From: Amycolatopsis sp. NBC_01480
Lineage (GTDB): Bacteria; Actinomycetota; Actinomycetes; Mycobacteriales; Pseudonocardiaceae
DNA: 64,000 bases
Reading direction: 5' to 3'
NCBI RefSeq assembly: GCF_036227205.1
Contig: NZ_CP109442.1
Span: 6,262,001-6,326,000 of the forward strand
The position numbers were made by a program, and so were the translations under genes. The notes under the pieces were generated by a model. It saw nothing but the letters and a program-made list of their open reading frames with translations. It did not search any database and was not told where the DNA came from. Every line of letters starts with the position of its first letter. Position 1 is the stretch's first letter. Below, in pieces: positions 45,422 to 55,480 of the stretch.

Positions 45422-46210
45422 ATGGTCCAAGCCACCATCGACGTCGAGTTCGGCGTCCGTGTCACCAAGCCCGGCCTCGCCGCCGTCTCGATCGCCGCCG
45501 TGCGCGCCGACGAGGACGAGCTGACCGTCACCGGCGGCGGCTCGCCGCGGGTCGCCGAGTTCGAGCACGGCACCCGCGCGGAGGTTTACGACCTGCCCGA
45601 GGGCGAGCACCGCGTCACCTACCACGGCGTGCGCACGCTGCGCCGGGCCGCGGCCGAGCCGGTGACCCTCGCCGACATCGCCCGCTACACCCGCCCGAGC
45701 CGCTACTGCCCGTCCGACCGGATGGGCGGACTGGTGCCGTCCGGGATCTTCGCCGCCGACAGTGACGCGGCAAAGGTGCGCGCGATCGTCGAGCACGTGA
45801 ACGGACGGCTCGAGTACGTCGTGGGCTCCGGGCGCCCGACGGACGACGCGATCGACACGCTGCTGGCCGGCGAAGGCGTCTGCCGCGACTTCGCGCATGT
45901 CTGCGTGGCGCTGTGCCGGATCGTCGACATCCCCGCGCGCTTCACCGCCGTCTACGCGCCGGGCCTGCAGCCGATGGACTTCCACGCCGTGTTCGAGGCC
46001 GCGGTCGGCGGGCACTGGCAGGTGTTCGACGCCACCCGCCTCGCGCCGCGCCAGACCATGCTCCGCATCGCCACCGGCCGGGACGCCGCGGACACCCCGT
46101 TCCTGGCCACGCTCGGCTGCGAGCTGGACTTCCTCGGCGCCACCGTCTTCGCCACCACCGACAGCGCGCTGCCCGCCGACGACGGGAACAAAGCGGTGAC
46201 CTTGGCCTGA
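45422..46210 (+). CDS. transglutaminase-like cysteine protease family protein
   Basis: The 262-residue protein has a beta-rich N-terminal domain and a transglutaminase-like core with catalytic Cys in GEGVCRDFAHVCVALCR, His in MDFHAVFEA and Asp in VFDATRLAPR. Such bacterial proteins act as amidases or peptidases. No signal peptide is visible, so it is cytoplasmic. The ATG follows cyp125 by 38 bases; co-transcription is possible but there is no evident link to sterols. Confidence 0.83.
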   Translation: MVQATIDVEFGVRVTKPGLAAVSIAAVRADEDELTVTGGGSPRVAEFEHGTRAEVYDLPEGEHRVTYHGVRTLRRAAAEPVTLADIARYTRPSRYCPSDRMGGLVPSGIFAADSDAAKVRAIVEHVNGRLEYVVGSGRPTDDAIDTLLAGEGVCRDFAHVCVALCRIVDIPARFTAVYAPGLQPMDFHAVFEAAVGGHWQVFDATRLAPRQTMLRIATGRDAADTPFLATLGCELDFLGATVFATTDSALPADDGNKAVTLA

Positions 46211-46258
46211 ACGCGTGTCCGGTGCGACAAACCGGGGCGCGCTGGGTAGACAGGCACG

Positions 46259-47284
46259 GTGAAGCGTTCCCGTGACCGTCCGAGGCCGAGCCGATGGGCC
46301 CGGGCTCGGGCCCGGTACCGGTGGCTCGACCACCTGGCCCGTGCCACCAACCGGTACATCGAGTACGGCGGCTACCACTACGTCGCCTCGATCACCTACT
46401 TCAGCCTGCTTTCGCTGGTGCCGCTGCTGATGCTGTCGTCCTCGGCCGCCGGCTTCGTGCTGGCGACCCAGCCGCAGCTGCTCGGCTCGCTGGTGCACGC
46501 GATCTCCGGCACGCTGCCGGGCACGCTCGGGGACAAGGCCACCGACCTGCTGACCGGCTTCGTCGAGCAGCGCACCAGCGTCGGCCTCGCGGGCCTGGTC
46601 GTCGGGCTGTACTCGGGCTGGAACTGGATGAACGCGCTGCGGGACGCGCTCACCGCGATGTACGGCCAGAACCGCTCGGACCAGCCGCTGCTGCGGACCA
46701 TCCTGGTGGACGTGCTGGCGTTGCTCGGCCTCGCCGGCGCGCTGCTGGTGTCGTTCGGGATCAGCGTTTCCGGCACCGCGGTCGGCCGCTACCTGCTGCG
46801 GCTGGTCGGGGTCACCGACCAGAGCTGGGGCCACACCGTGCTGTCGGCTACGTCCGTGCCGCTGGCGCTGCTGGCGGACTGGCTGGTCTTCCTCTGGGTG
46901 CTCACGCGGCTGCCGCGCGAACGGGTCGGCTGGCGCAGCGCGATGCGCGGGGCGGTGGCCGCGGCGCTCGGCTTCGAACTGCTGAAACAGGCGGGCGGTT
47001 TCTACCTGACGCTGATCAGTGACTCGCCCTCGGGCGTCGCGTTCGGCTCGGTGATCGGCCTGCTGTTCTTCATCTCCCTGATCGCGCGGATGCTGGTCTA
47101 CATCACCGCGTGGACGGCCACCGCCGGCGACGCCCCGCGCCAGCCGATCCCGCCGCCGTCACCGACCACGCTGCCGCCGGTGGTCGCGCCCAAGCCGAGC
47201 GGCGCGCTGCCCGCGGCCATCGGCGTGGTCGTCGGGGCGCTGGGCACGCTGTTCGCCTTGCGCGGGCGCCGCCGCGACTCGTGA
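46259..47284 (+). CDS. YihY/BrkB-family membrane protein
   Basis: The 341-residue membrane protein has the family pattern YEYGGYHYVASITYFSLLSLVPLLML-type N-terminus (here IEYGGYHYVASITYFSLL), GWNWMNALRDALTAMYG and about six transmembrane helices. A Pro-rich linker leads to a final helix (AAIGVVVGALGTLFAL) and a basic tail. Family members were once called RNase BN but are probably transporters. The stop codon (47282-47284) lies inside the downstream 46-bp palindrome. Confidence 0.83.
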   Translation: MKRSRDRPRPSRWARARARYRWLDHLARATNRYIEYGGYHYVASITYFSLLSLVPLLMLSSSAAGFVLATQPQLLGSLVHAISGTLPGTLGDKATDLLTGFVEQRTSVGLAGLVVGLYSGWNWMNALRDALTAMYGQNRSDQPLLRTILVDVLALLGLAGALLVSFGISVSGTAVGRYLLRLVGVTDQSWGHTVLSATSVPLALLADWLVFLWVLTRLPRERVGWRSAMRGAVAAALGFELLKQAGGFYLTLISDSPSGVAFGSVIGLLFFISLIARMLVYITAWTATAGDAPRQPIPPPSPTTLPPVVAPKPSGALPAAIGVVVGALGTLFALRGRRRDS

Positions 47285-47316
47285 GTGTTCATGCCGGTTC
47301 TAACCGTCATGAACAC

Positions 47317-47323
<7 letters not shown>
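47278..47323. repeat. 46-bp intergenic palindrome, copy 4
   Basis: CTCGTGAGTGTTCATGCCGG...CACTCACGAG, nearly perfect. It lies between convergent yihY and ltp3 genes, and both stop codons (47282-47284 and 47317-47319) are inside the element. Confidence 0.9.
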
Positions 47324-48479
<1,156 letters not shown>

Positions 48480-48483
<4 letters not shown>

Positions 48484-49532
48484 CGCGACTCCAGGACGGC
48501 GAGAAGGTTCTGCTGCAAAGCGGGGCCGCCGGTCGCGTGCGCGACCGCCTTCGAAGCCTCGCCCCGGTGGATACGGGCGGCGGCCTCGCCGATCCGGGCC
48601 AGCCCGGCGGAAAACATCGGGTTACCGGTCAGTGCTCCGCCAGAGGGATTGATCCGGACGTCGGCGCCGAGGCCGAGCGCGCCGCGCAGGATCAGCTCCT
48701 GATGCGTGAACGGCGCGTGCAGCTCCGCCAGCTCGACGCCGTCGAGGTCCAGCGCTTTCGCGGCGGCCTCAGTGGACGGTGAACGCGTGAGATCCCGGGC
48801 ACCGAGCACGGGGGAGTCGACGCGGTGCTCGATCCCGGTCAGGATCGCGGGCCGGTCCACCAGGTCCTTCGCCCGCTCCGCGCTGGCCAGCACGATCACC
48901 GCGGCCCCGTCGGAGACCGGCGCGATGTCGTGTTCCCGCAACGGATCCGCGACGTACGGCGTGTCCAGCAGCTCGGCCGTTCCGACCGCTCCGGACACCT
49001 GCGCGGCGGGATTGCCGGCGGCGTCCGCGCGTGAGCGGACAGCGACTTCGGCCAAGTCCTTTTCGGACCAGAGCCCGGCGTCCAGGCCCAGTCGCGCCTG
49101 GAGCCCGGCGATCGCCAGCGAGTCCGGCCACAGCGGGCCGACGACGTACGGGTCCAGCTGCATCGCCAGCACCCGGCGCAGCTGTCCGGCGCTGGCCTTG
49201 CCGAAGCCGTAGACGAGCGCGGTGTCGACCTCGCCCATCCGGATCTTCAGCCAGGCCTCGTACAGCGCCCAGGCGGCGTCCATCTCGACGTGGGACTCGT
49301 GGATCGGCGGGAACGCGCCGATCGCGTCCACCGCGGCGATGAACGAGAACGCGCGCCCGGCCAGGTAGTCCGAGGAGCCGGAGCACCAGAACCCGATGTC
49401 CTCTTTGGACAGGCCGGTGGCGGCGAAGACCTCGGCGAAGATCGGCACCAGCATCTCGACGCCGTTGGTGGTGCCAGGGGTCTCCCGGACGTTCGGCGCC
49501 TGCGCGAACCCGGCGACGGCGACTTCAGGCAT
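48480..49532 (-). CDS. ltp4: thiolase-fold lipid transfer protein/aldolase Ltp4
   Basis: The 350-residue thiolase-like protein starts MPEVAVAGFAQAP and has HESHVEMDAAW where a thiolase has its Cys, so the nucleophile is absent. The C-terminal HATGGPALQQN region stands at the active-site His. It is expected to pair with Ltp3 and the DUF35 protein in a steroid side-chain aldolase. ATG 49532 is chosen; upstream read-through in this frame is not homologous. It lies 11 bases after the DUF35 gene and overlaps ltp3. Confidence 0.82.
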
Positions 49533-49543
49533 GGGGTCACACC

Positions 49544-50527
49544 TCACAGGTGGTGGGCGAAGGATTCGTACGGCGCGTCCGGCTCGCCGGTCGGCTCGAA
49601 ATGGCTGATGTTCTCCAGCGAAGTCCACCAGTCCTCACGCGGTTTCCACGCGGCGCGCACGCGCATCCCCATCCGCACGTCCGCGGCGTCGCAGCCGAGG
49701 ACCAGGTGCAGGAAGGCGATGTCGGCGCCGTCGAGCAGGATGTACGCGGCGACGTACGGCGGCTTGATCCGCTGGCCGAGGAACGGCACGTTGACGATGC
49801 AGAACGTGGTGACGATGCCCGTGTCGGGCAGTTCGACCTCGTCGGTGGTCGGCACGCCGTCGGTGGGGCAGGCGCCGCGCGGCGGGATGTAGACCTTGGC
49901 GCAGGCCGGGCAGCGCTGGCCGATCAGCTTGCCTTCGGCGAGCCCTCGCAGGTAGCGGCTCTCCTCGGGCGACGCGGAATGCTGGTAACGCAGGTGCACC
50001 GGCGTCATGACCACGCTGACGGGCGCGCCCTCCTCGCGTTTCGCGATCGGGGGCGGCGGCTCGGTGGGCGTGGTGTCCGGGGCGCCGGCGGGCAGGAAGT
50101 AGGCGATGTCGCGGATGTGGCCCACGGTCTCGTCGGCCCAGCGCACGCGCACGCGCTGTCCGGTGTGGACACTGCCGGGGTCGCCCGCGTCGAGGGCGTG
50201 CAGCAGGGCGGTGTCCGCGCCGTCGAGCCGCACCAGCACCCAGGCGAACGGGCGGCTCAGCGGCTGCCCGTCGAGCGGCTCGGCGCACCACGACCACGAG
50301 ACGACGGTGCCCTCTTCGGCGACCGGCACGAACTCGGTCAGCGGCGCGGCGGTCACCGGGTCGTACTCGGGCGGGGGCACGTGCACCCGCCCGTCGCTGC
50401 CGCGCACGCCTTCGACCCGGCGCTCGCGCAGCGCGTTCACAAACCGGCCGAGCACGGGCCCGGTCGAGCGCGTGTAGTCGAAGCCGACGTCGAGCGGGGC
50501 GGAGAGCGGTGCTTCTGAAACCGTCAC
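49544..50527 (-). CDS. DUF35/OB-fold protein partner of Ltp4 and Ltp3
   Basis: This 327-residue protein has two OB-fold (DUF35) regions. The C-terminal half contains a zinc-ribbon with Cys in GQRCPACAKVYIPPRGACPTDG followed by the OB-fold. The N-terminal half is a second OB-like domain without the ribbon. DUF35 proteins are obligate partners of steroid aldolases such as Ltp2-ChsH2. It corresponds to mycobacterial Rv3521. The start is uncertain: GTG 50527 leaves the KstR box upstream free, whereas ATG 50557 would cover it. Confidence 0.8.
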   Translation of the reverse strand: MTVSEAPLSAPLDVGFDYTRSTGPVLGRFVNALRERRVEGVRGSDGRVHVPPPEYDPVTAAPLTEFVPVAEEGTVVSWSWCAEPLDGQPLSRPFAWVLVRLDGADTALLHALDAGDPGSVHTGQRVRVRWADETVGHIRDIAYFLPAGAPDTTPTEPPPPIAKREEGAPVSVVMTPVHLRYQHSASPEESRYLRGLAEGKLIGQRCPACAKVYIPPRGACPTDGVPTTDEVELPDTGIVTTFCIVNVPFLGQRIKPPYVAAYILLDGADIAFLHLVLGCDAADVRMGMRVRAAWKPREDWWTSLENISHFEPTGEPDAPYESFAHHL

Positions 50528-50536
50528 GTTCCCGAG

Positions 50537-50550
50537 TGAAACACGTTCTC
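50537..50550. promoter_or_regulatory. KstR-type operator for the DUF35-ltp4-ltp3 operon
   Basis: TGAAACACGTTCTC matches TnnAACnnGTTnnA except for the final A. It is 10 bases upstream of the chosen GTG of the DUF35 gene. Confidence 0.6.
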
Positions 50551-50582
50551 GATTCATGGGCAAGACGGCTGTTGTGCTGTTG

Positions 50583-50596
50583 TGGAACGCGTTCTA
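50583..50596. promoter_or_regulatory. KstR operator for the acyl-CoA ligase gene
   Basis: TGGAACGCGTTCTA matches the KstR consensus at all conserved positions. It lies 12 bases before the ligase ATG and about 33 bases from the box on the other side of the divergent promoter. Confidence 0.75.
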
Positions 50597-50607
50597 GATT
50601 TGAGGGC

Positions 50608-52137
50608 ATGAACCTCGGACTGTGGACCATCGCCGCCGCGGAACCGGACCGGACCGCGCTGGTCGACCCGGACGGCCGGGAGGTCGGCTACGGCGAGCTG
50701 GCGGCCAAAGCGAACCGGTACGCACGCGGGCTGCGGGAGCTGGGACTCGGCGTCGGCGACGCCGTGGTGCTGCTGCAGCCGAACGGAGACGAACTCGTGG
50801 CGGCGTACTTCGCCGCGATCCAGTCCGGGCTGTACGTGGTGGTGGTGAATTGGCACCTGGTCGGCCCGGAAGTCGCCTACATCCTGCAGGACAGCGGCGC
50901 GAAGGCGTTCCTCGCGCACGAGCGGTTCGCCGACGTCGCCGTCGCCGCGGCCGACGAGGCGGGGCTGCCCGAGTCGGCCCGGTTCTCGGTGGGCGCGGTG
51001 CCCGGGTTCCGCCGGATCGAGGAACTGGGCGCGGGCCTGGGCGACGGCCGTCCCGGCGAGCGCACGGCGGGCTCGCCGATGCTGTACACCTCCGGCACCA
51101 CCGGGCGGCCCAAGGGCGTCCGGCGGCCGCTGACCGGCGCGGACCCGGACGAGGTGCCCGCCGCGTCCACCTGGTTCTTCGGCGTCTTCGGCCTGAAGCC
51201 GCACGACGGGCACGTGCACCTGTGCGGCTCGCCGCTGTACCACACGGCGGTGCTCAACTTCGTGGTGATTTCCTTGCAGCTGGGCCATACCGCGGTGCTG
51301 ATGGACCGCTGGGACGCGGCGGACATGCTGCGGCTGATCGAGCGGCACCGGGTCACGCACAGCCACATGGTGCCGACGCAGTTCCGCCGGCTGCTGGCGC
51401 TGCCGGACGACGTGCGTTCGGGCCACGACCTGAGTTCGCTGCGCGTGATGATCCACGGCGCGGCCCCGTGCCCGCTGGAGGTCAAGCGGCGCATGCTCGA
51501 CTGGTGGGGCCCCGTCGTCACGGAGTACTACGCGGCCACCGAAGGCGGCGGCACGGTGATCTCGGGGGAGGACTGGCTGCGCAAACCGGGCTCGGTCGGC
51601 CTGCCCTGGCCGGGCTCGACGATCCGCATCCTCGACGACAGCGGTGTCGAGCTGCCCGCCGGCGAGATCGGCACGGTGTACATGAAGATGGGCGACTCGA
51701 AGTTCGAATACCACCGCGACCCGGAGAAGACGAAGCAATCGCGCGTCGCGGACCTGTTCACCCTCGGCGACGTCGGCCACCTCGACGAGGACGGCTACCT
51801 GTACCTGCACGACCGCAAGGCCGACCTGATCATCTCCGGCGGCGTGAACATCTACCCGGCCGAGATCGAGGGCGAGCTGGTGATGCACCCGAAGGTCGCG
51901 GACATCGCCGTGTTCGGCCTCCCGCACGAGGACTGGGGCGAGGAGATCAAGGCCGTGGTCCAGCCGGCGGAGGGGATCACGCCTTCTCCTGAGCTGACTT
52001 CGGAGCTGCTTGCTTACGCGGCCACGCGGTTGGCGCGGTTCAAGTTGCCGCGGTCGGTGGATTACCTGGACGAGCTGCCTCGTGATCCGAACGGGAAGTT
52101 GTACAAGCGGCGGATACGGGAGCGTTACGTTTCCTGA
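50608..52137 (+). CDS. acyl-CoA synthetase, probable steroid/bile-acid type
   Basis: The 509-residue AMP-forming ligase has MLYTSGTTGRPKGVRRP, the YYAATEGGG A5 motif, LGDVGHLDEDGY, the hinge LHDRKADLIISGGVNIYPAEIE and the C-terminal Lys in PNGKLYKRR. KstR-type boxes upstream and divergence from the DUF35-ltp4-ltp3 operon indicate a steroid side-chain acid as substrate. It does not clearly match FadD17 or FadD19 and may be closer to bile-acid CoA ligases. It ends at a palindrome. Confidence 0.83.
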   Translation: MNLGLWTIAAAEPDRTALVDPDGREVGYGELAAKANRYARGLRELGLGVGDAVVLLQPNGDELVAAYFAAIQSGLYVVVVNWHLVGPEVAYILQDSGAKAFLAHERFADVAVAAADEAGLPESARFSVGAVPGFRRIEELGAGLGDGRPGERTAGSPMLYTSGTTGRPKGVRRPLTGADPDEVPAASTWFFGVFGLKPHDGHVHLCGSPLYHTAVLNFVVISLQLGHTAVLMDRWDAADMLRLIERHRVTHSHMVPTQFRRLLALPDDVRSGHDLSSLRVMIHGAAPCPLEVKRRMLDWWGPVVTEYYAATEGGGTVISGEDWLRKPGSVGLPWPGSTIRILDDSGVELPAGEIGTVYMKMGDSKFEYHRDPEKTKQSRVADLFTLGDVGHLDEDGYLYLHDRKADLIISGGVNIYPAEIEGELVMHPKVADIAVFGLPHEDWGEEIKAVVQPAEGITPSPELTSELLAYAATRLARFKLPRSVDYLDELPRDPNGKLYKRRIRERYVS

Positions 52138-52141
52138 CCCG

Positions 52142-52187
52142 CTCGTGAGTGGCTATGCCGGTTCTAACCGTCATAGCCACTCACGAG
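52142..52187. repeat. 46-bp intergenic palindrome, copy 5 (GGCTAT variant)
   Basis: Left arm CTCGTGAGTGGCTATGCCGG, right arm ending CATAGCCACTCACGAG. The GGCTAT variant is matched by ATAGCC in the other arm, conserving the stem. It lies between the convergent ligase and the coiled-coil protein gene, whose stop is the next three bases. Confidence 0.9.
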
Positions 52188-52913
52188 TTACTTCGTGATC
52201 GTGGCGTCGCCGAATGCCGCTTGGTAGTAGCCGCTGGTTCCGCCGCGCGGGTCGACGAGGGTGCACTTGATCGTCGCTTGCACCGTGCCGTTGAGGGGCA
52301 CCGCAAGGTCGGCTGGTTTCGACAGCGAAATCTGGAACTCGTTGCCCAGCGGCTGCCCGTTGTCGGCCGTCACCCGGATGATGCTCGTGTAGTCCGCCTT
52401 CGCCGCGGTGCCGGACTGGTTGTTGTCCAACCCGATCCGCGACTTGAGGCTCTGGTACCCGGCGACGGCATAGGTCACGGACAGCCCGGCCGTGCTGCAG
52501 CCGAGAGTGAAGCTGTTGGGATAAGCCTGAGTTCCGATGGTCACTGCTCGCGGTGAGTTCACGGCGTTCGTGTTCAACGGCGTCAATTCGCTGAGCAGCT
52601 CGGCCGAAGCGCCCGACGGAGCGCTCGAGGAGGGTCCTCCCGGGGGCGGCGACGAAGGCGGTTGAGCGCGCAGCGAAGTATTCTCCGCCGCGAGCTGGCT
52701 GTTCTGTTTCTGCAAGCGCTCGTTTTCGTCCTGCACACTCGAGAGGTCCGCGCCCCTGGACTCGGCGGTGGCCTGAGCCTTGTTCTTCTGCATGGTGATT
52801 TCCGCCGCGGCGACTCCCAAACCCGCCGTCGCCAGCGAGGCTATGGCAGTCGCCAAGGCGAGCCATTTTTCGAGCGGCGTTCGCGGTCGCTTGGCACCTT
52901 CAGTGCGCTTCAT
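52188..52913 (-). CDS. membrane-anchored coiled-coil protein with NPCBM-like domain
   Basis: The 241-residue protein has a short basic N-terminus, one transmembrane helix (WLALATAIASLATAGLGVAAAE), a coiled coil (SSVQDENERLQKQNSQLAAENTSLR), a Pro/Ser linker and a ~130-residue beta-rich domain (SFTLGCSTAGLSVTYAVAGY, KSRIGLDNNQS, FQISLSK). That domain resembles NPCBM carbohydrate-binding modules, with two Cys. The type II orientation places the domain outside the cell. Function is unknown; it is unrelated to the sterol genes around it. Confidence 0.7.
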   Translation of the reverse strand: MKRTEGAKRPRTPLEKWLALATAIASLATAGLGVAAAEITMQKNKAQATAESRGADLSSVQDENERLQKQNSQLAAENTSLRAQPPSSPPPGGPSSSAPSGASAELLSELTPLNTNAVNSPRAVTIGTQAYPNSFTLGCSTAGLSVTYAVAGYQSLKSRIGLDNNQSGTAAKADYTSIIRVTADNGQPLGNEFQISLSKPADLAVPLNGTVQATIKCTLVDPRGGTSGYYQAAFGDATITK

Positions 52914-52951
52914 CGATCCTCAGTCGCGACGCCGCCGATCGGCGTTACAAG

Positions 52952-53734
52952 TCACTTGCCCTGAAACCGTGGTTTCCGCTTCTCCGAGAACGCCCGCGGC
53001 CCCTCCTTCGCATCAGCGGAGGAAAACACCTCGATCCCATACTGCGCGTCCAGCTTGAAGGCCTCCTCCTCATGCATGCCCTCGGTGTCACGCATGGTCT
53101 TCAGAATCGCGCGCACCGCGAGCGGCCCGTTCGCGTCGATCAAGGAAGCGATCTCCAACGCGCGCGAAAGCGCCTGGCCGTCCGGGACCACGTGGCCGAT
53201 CAGGCCGATCGACAGGGCCTCCTCGGCCGCGATGTGGCGGCCGGTCAGGAGCAGGTCGGCGGCGACGGTGTACGGGATTTGGCGCGGTAGGCGCACGGCG
53301 GAGCCGCCCATGGGGAACAGGCTCCAGCGGGCTTCGGAGACGCCGAAGCGCGCGCTCGCGCCGGCCACGCGGATGTCGGTGCCCTGCAGGATTTCCGTGC
53401 CGCCCGCGATCGCGGGGCCTTCGACGGCGGCGATCAGCGGCTTGGTCAGGCGGCGGCCCTTCAGCAGGCCCTCGATGCGGCTCGGGTCGAACGCGCCTTC
53501 GCCGAACGCCGGGGCGTTGCGGGCCATCGACTTCAGGTCCGCGCCCGCGCAGAACGCGCCGCCCGCGCCCGTCAGCACGCAGCTGCGGACTTCGTCGTCG
53601 GAGTCGACCCGATCCCAGGCCTCGACCATGATCGCGAGCATCTCGCCCGAAAGCGCGTTGCGCGCCTCGGGCCGGTTCATGGTGACGACGAGCGTGTGCC
53701 CCTCCAGCGTCACCAGTGCGTGTGGCTCAGCCAC
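52952..53734 (-). CDS. echA19: steroid enoyl-CoA hydratase EchA19
   Basis: The 260-residue crotonase-fold hydratase has the oxyanion-hole segments [13 protein letters not shown] and [18 protein letters not shown], with [12 protein letters not shown]. EchA19 hydrates side-chain enoyl-CoA intermediates of cholesterol. It is divergent from fadD19 across a KstR-type box, as in mycobacteria, which is the main support for the name. Confidence 0.85.
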   Translation of the reverse strand: MAEPHALVTLEGHTLVVTMNRPEARNALSGEMLAIMVEAWDRVDSDDEVRSCVLTGAGGAFCAGADLKSMARNAPAFGEGAFDPSRIEGLLKGRRLTKPLIAAVEGPAIAGGTEILQGTDIRVAGASARFGVSEARWSLFPMGGSAVRLPRQIPYTVAADLLLTGRHIAAEEALSIGLIGHVVPDGQALSRALEIASLIDANGPLAVRAILKTMRDTEGMHEEEAFKLDAQYGIEVFSSADAKEGPRAFSEKRKPRFQGK

Positions 53735-53772
53735 CGAAACCTCCCGGCAGTCCCAGGGTCATTGCCCGGAAC

Positions 53773-53786
53773 GATAACATGTTCTA
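53773..53786. promoter_or_regulatory. KstR-type operator between echA19 and fadD19
   Basis: GATAACATGTTCTA matches TnnAACnnGTTnnA except for the first T. It lies 10 bases before the fadD19 GTG and 38 bases from the echA19 start, so it can serve both. Confidence 0.65.
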
Positions 53787-53796
53787 CTTTAGGGGA

Positions 53797-55392
53797 GTGG
53801 CACTCAACATCGCGGATTTACTCGAGCACGCCGTCGACGCCGTGCCGGAACGCGTCGCGGTCGTGTGCGGCGAGAGGCGGGTGACGTTCGCGGAGCTGGA
53901 AGCCCGCGCGAACCGCCTGGCCCACCACCTCGCCGCCCACGGCGTGGGACGCGGTTCCCACATCGGTGTCTATTCACGCAACTCCATCGAGGCCCTGGAG
54001 GCCATGTTCGCCGCGTACAAGCTGCGCGCCATCGCGGTGAACGTCAACTACCGCTACGTCCACGGCGAGCTGCGCTACCTGTTCGACAACGCCGACCTGG
54101 TCGCCCTCGTGCACGAGCGCCGGTACGCGGACAAAGTCGCCGCGGTGCTCCCCGAGACGCCAAAACTGAAACACGTTGTCGTCGTCGAAGACGGCTCCGA
54201 CGCCGCGTACGAGACCGGTGTCGAGTACGAGACGGCGCTGGCGGAAAGCTCGCCCGAGCGCGACTTCGAGGAGCGCAGCGCCGACGATCTGTACATCCTC
54301 TACACCGGCGGCACCACCGGTTATCCCAAGGGCGTGCTCTGGCGCCACGAGGACATCTGGCGCGCGCTCGGCGGCGGCATCAACTTCATCACCGGCGAGT
54401 ACGTGCCCGACGAGTGGACGCTCGCCGAGCAGGGCAAGGCCGGTTCGCTGGTGCGCCTCCCGGCCGCGCCGCTCATCCACGGCGCCGCGCAGTGGGCCGC
54501 GTTCGGCGCGCTGTTCACCGGCAGCCCGGTGGTGTTCGTGCCGCAATTCGACGCGCACCAGGTGTGGCGGGCCGTGCAGGAGCACAAGGTCCAGGTGCTC
54601 ACCATCGTCGGCGACGCCATGGCGCGGCCGCTGATCGAGGCGCTGCGCGAGGGCGGTTACGACGTGTCGTCGCTCGCCGCGGTTTCGAGCCACGCGGCGC
54701 TGTTCTCGCAGTCGGTCAAGCAGGAGCTGCTGGGACTGTTGCCGAACGTGGTGATCACCGACGCCATCGGCTCTTCCGAAAGCGGTTTCACCGGGATCGG
54801 CATGGTGGGCAAGGATTCCGACCACAGCGCGGGCCCGCGGGTCGCGTTCGGCAAAGACGCGATCCTGCTCGACGACGACGGCGCGCTGGTCGAGCCCAAG
54901 GCCGGCGCGATCGGGCTGATCGGCCGCCGCGGGCACGTGCCGCTGGGCTACTACAACGACCCGGAGAAGAGCCGCACGATCTTCGTGGACCTCGGCGGCG
55001 TCCGGTACGTCGTGCCCGGCGACTACGCGCGGTACGAGGAGGACGGCACCGTCACGCTGCTGGGCCGCGGCTCGCAGTGCGTGAACACCGGCGGGGAAAA
55101 GGTGTACCCCGAAGAGGTCGAGGGCGCGCTGAAGTCGCACCCCGACGTGTTCGACGCGCTGGTCATCGGCATCCCGGACGAGCGGCTCGGCCAGCGCGTG
55201 GCCGCCGTCGTGCAGACGCGCCCGGGCGTGACGCCGGACCTCGAGGCGATCGAGGCCCACGTGCGCACCGAGGTCGCCGGCTACAAGGTGCCGCGCACGG
55301 TCTGGCTGGCCGAGGAGATCGGCCGGTCCCCGAGCGGCAAACCCGACTACCCGTGGGCCCAGCGTTACGCCGCCGACCACGAACCCGCCTAG
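53797..55392 (+). CDS. fadD19: steroid side-chain CoA ligase FadD19
   Basis: This 531-residue ligase is close to FadD19 throughout: ALNIADLLEHAVDAVPERVAVV at the start, ILYTGGTTGYPKGVLWRHEDIWRALGGG, the TDAIGSSESGF A5 motif, GRGSQCVNTGGEKVYPEEVEGALKSHPDVFDALV, and the C-terminal Lys in SPSGKPDYPW. FadD19 activates C27 steroid acids and is needed for C24-branched sterols in Rhodococcus. The GTG start touches a purine run (AGGGGA) with no spacer. An ATG at 53779 lies in the KstR box, so the start is unsettled, perhaps leaderless. Confidence 0.9.
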   Translation: MALNIADLLEHAVDAVPERVAVVCGERRVTFAELEARANRLAHHLAAHGVGRGSHIGVYSRNSIEALEAMFAAYKLRAIAVNVNYRYVHGELRYLFDNADLVALVHERRYADKVAAVLPETPKLKHVVVVEDGSDAAYETGVEYETALAESSPERDFEERSADDLYILYTGGTTGYPKGVLWRHEDIWRALGGGINFITGEYVPDEWTLAEQGKAGSLVRLPAAPLIHGAAQWAAFGALFTGSPVVFVPQFDAHQVWRAVQEHKVQVLTIVGDAMARPLIEALREGGYDVSSLAAVSSHAALFSQSVKQELLGLLPNVVITDAIGSSESGFTGIGMVGKDSDHSAGPRVAFGKDAILLDDDGALVEPKAGAIGLIGRRGHVPLGYYNDPEKSRTIFVDLGGVRYVVPGDYARYEEDGTVTLLGRGSQCVNTGGEKVYPEEVEGALKSHPDVFDALVIGIPDERLGQRVAAVVQTRPGVTPDLEAIEAHVRTEVAGYKVPRTVWLAEEIGRSPSGKPDYPWAQRYAADHEPA

Positions 55393-55409
55393 CGCACGAC
55401 GCAGCGCAC

Positions 55410-55454
55410 GACGCCTTCCCTGCACTCAGCGAGGCGGAAGCGTCATCCGCTGCA
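55410..55454. repeat. solitary copy of the 86-bp repeat core
   Basis: GACGCCTTCCCTGCACTCAG...GGAAGCGTCATCCGCTGCA corresponds to the core of the array at 31968-32370, 23 kb away. It sits between fadD19 and the nitronate-monooxygenase-like gene. Confidence 0.75.
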
Positions 55455-55480
55455 TTCCACCACGTTTCCTAGGAGCGAGC

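Noticed and set aside
49544..50563. DUF35 gene starting at ATG 50557 or 50563
   Set aside because: Those starts would place the KstR-type box inside the coding region, and the extra residues look unlike a domain start. GTG 50527 is preferred but not proven.
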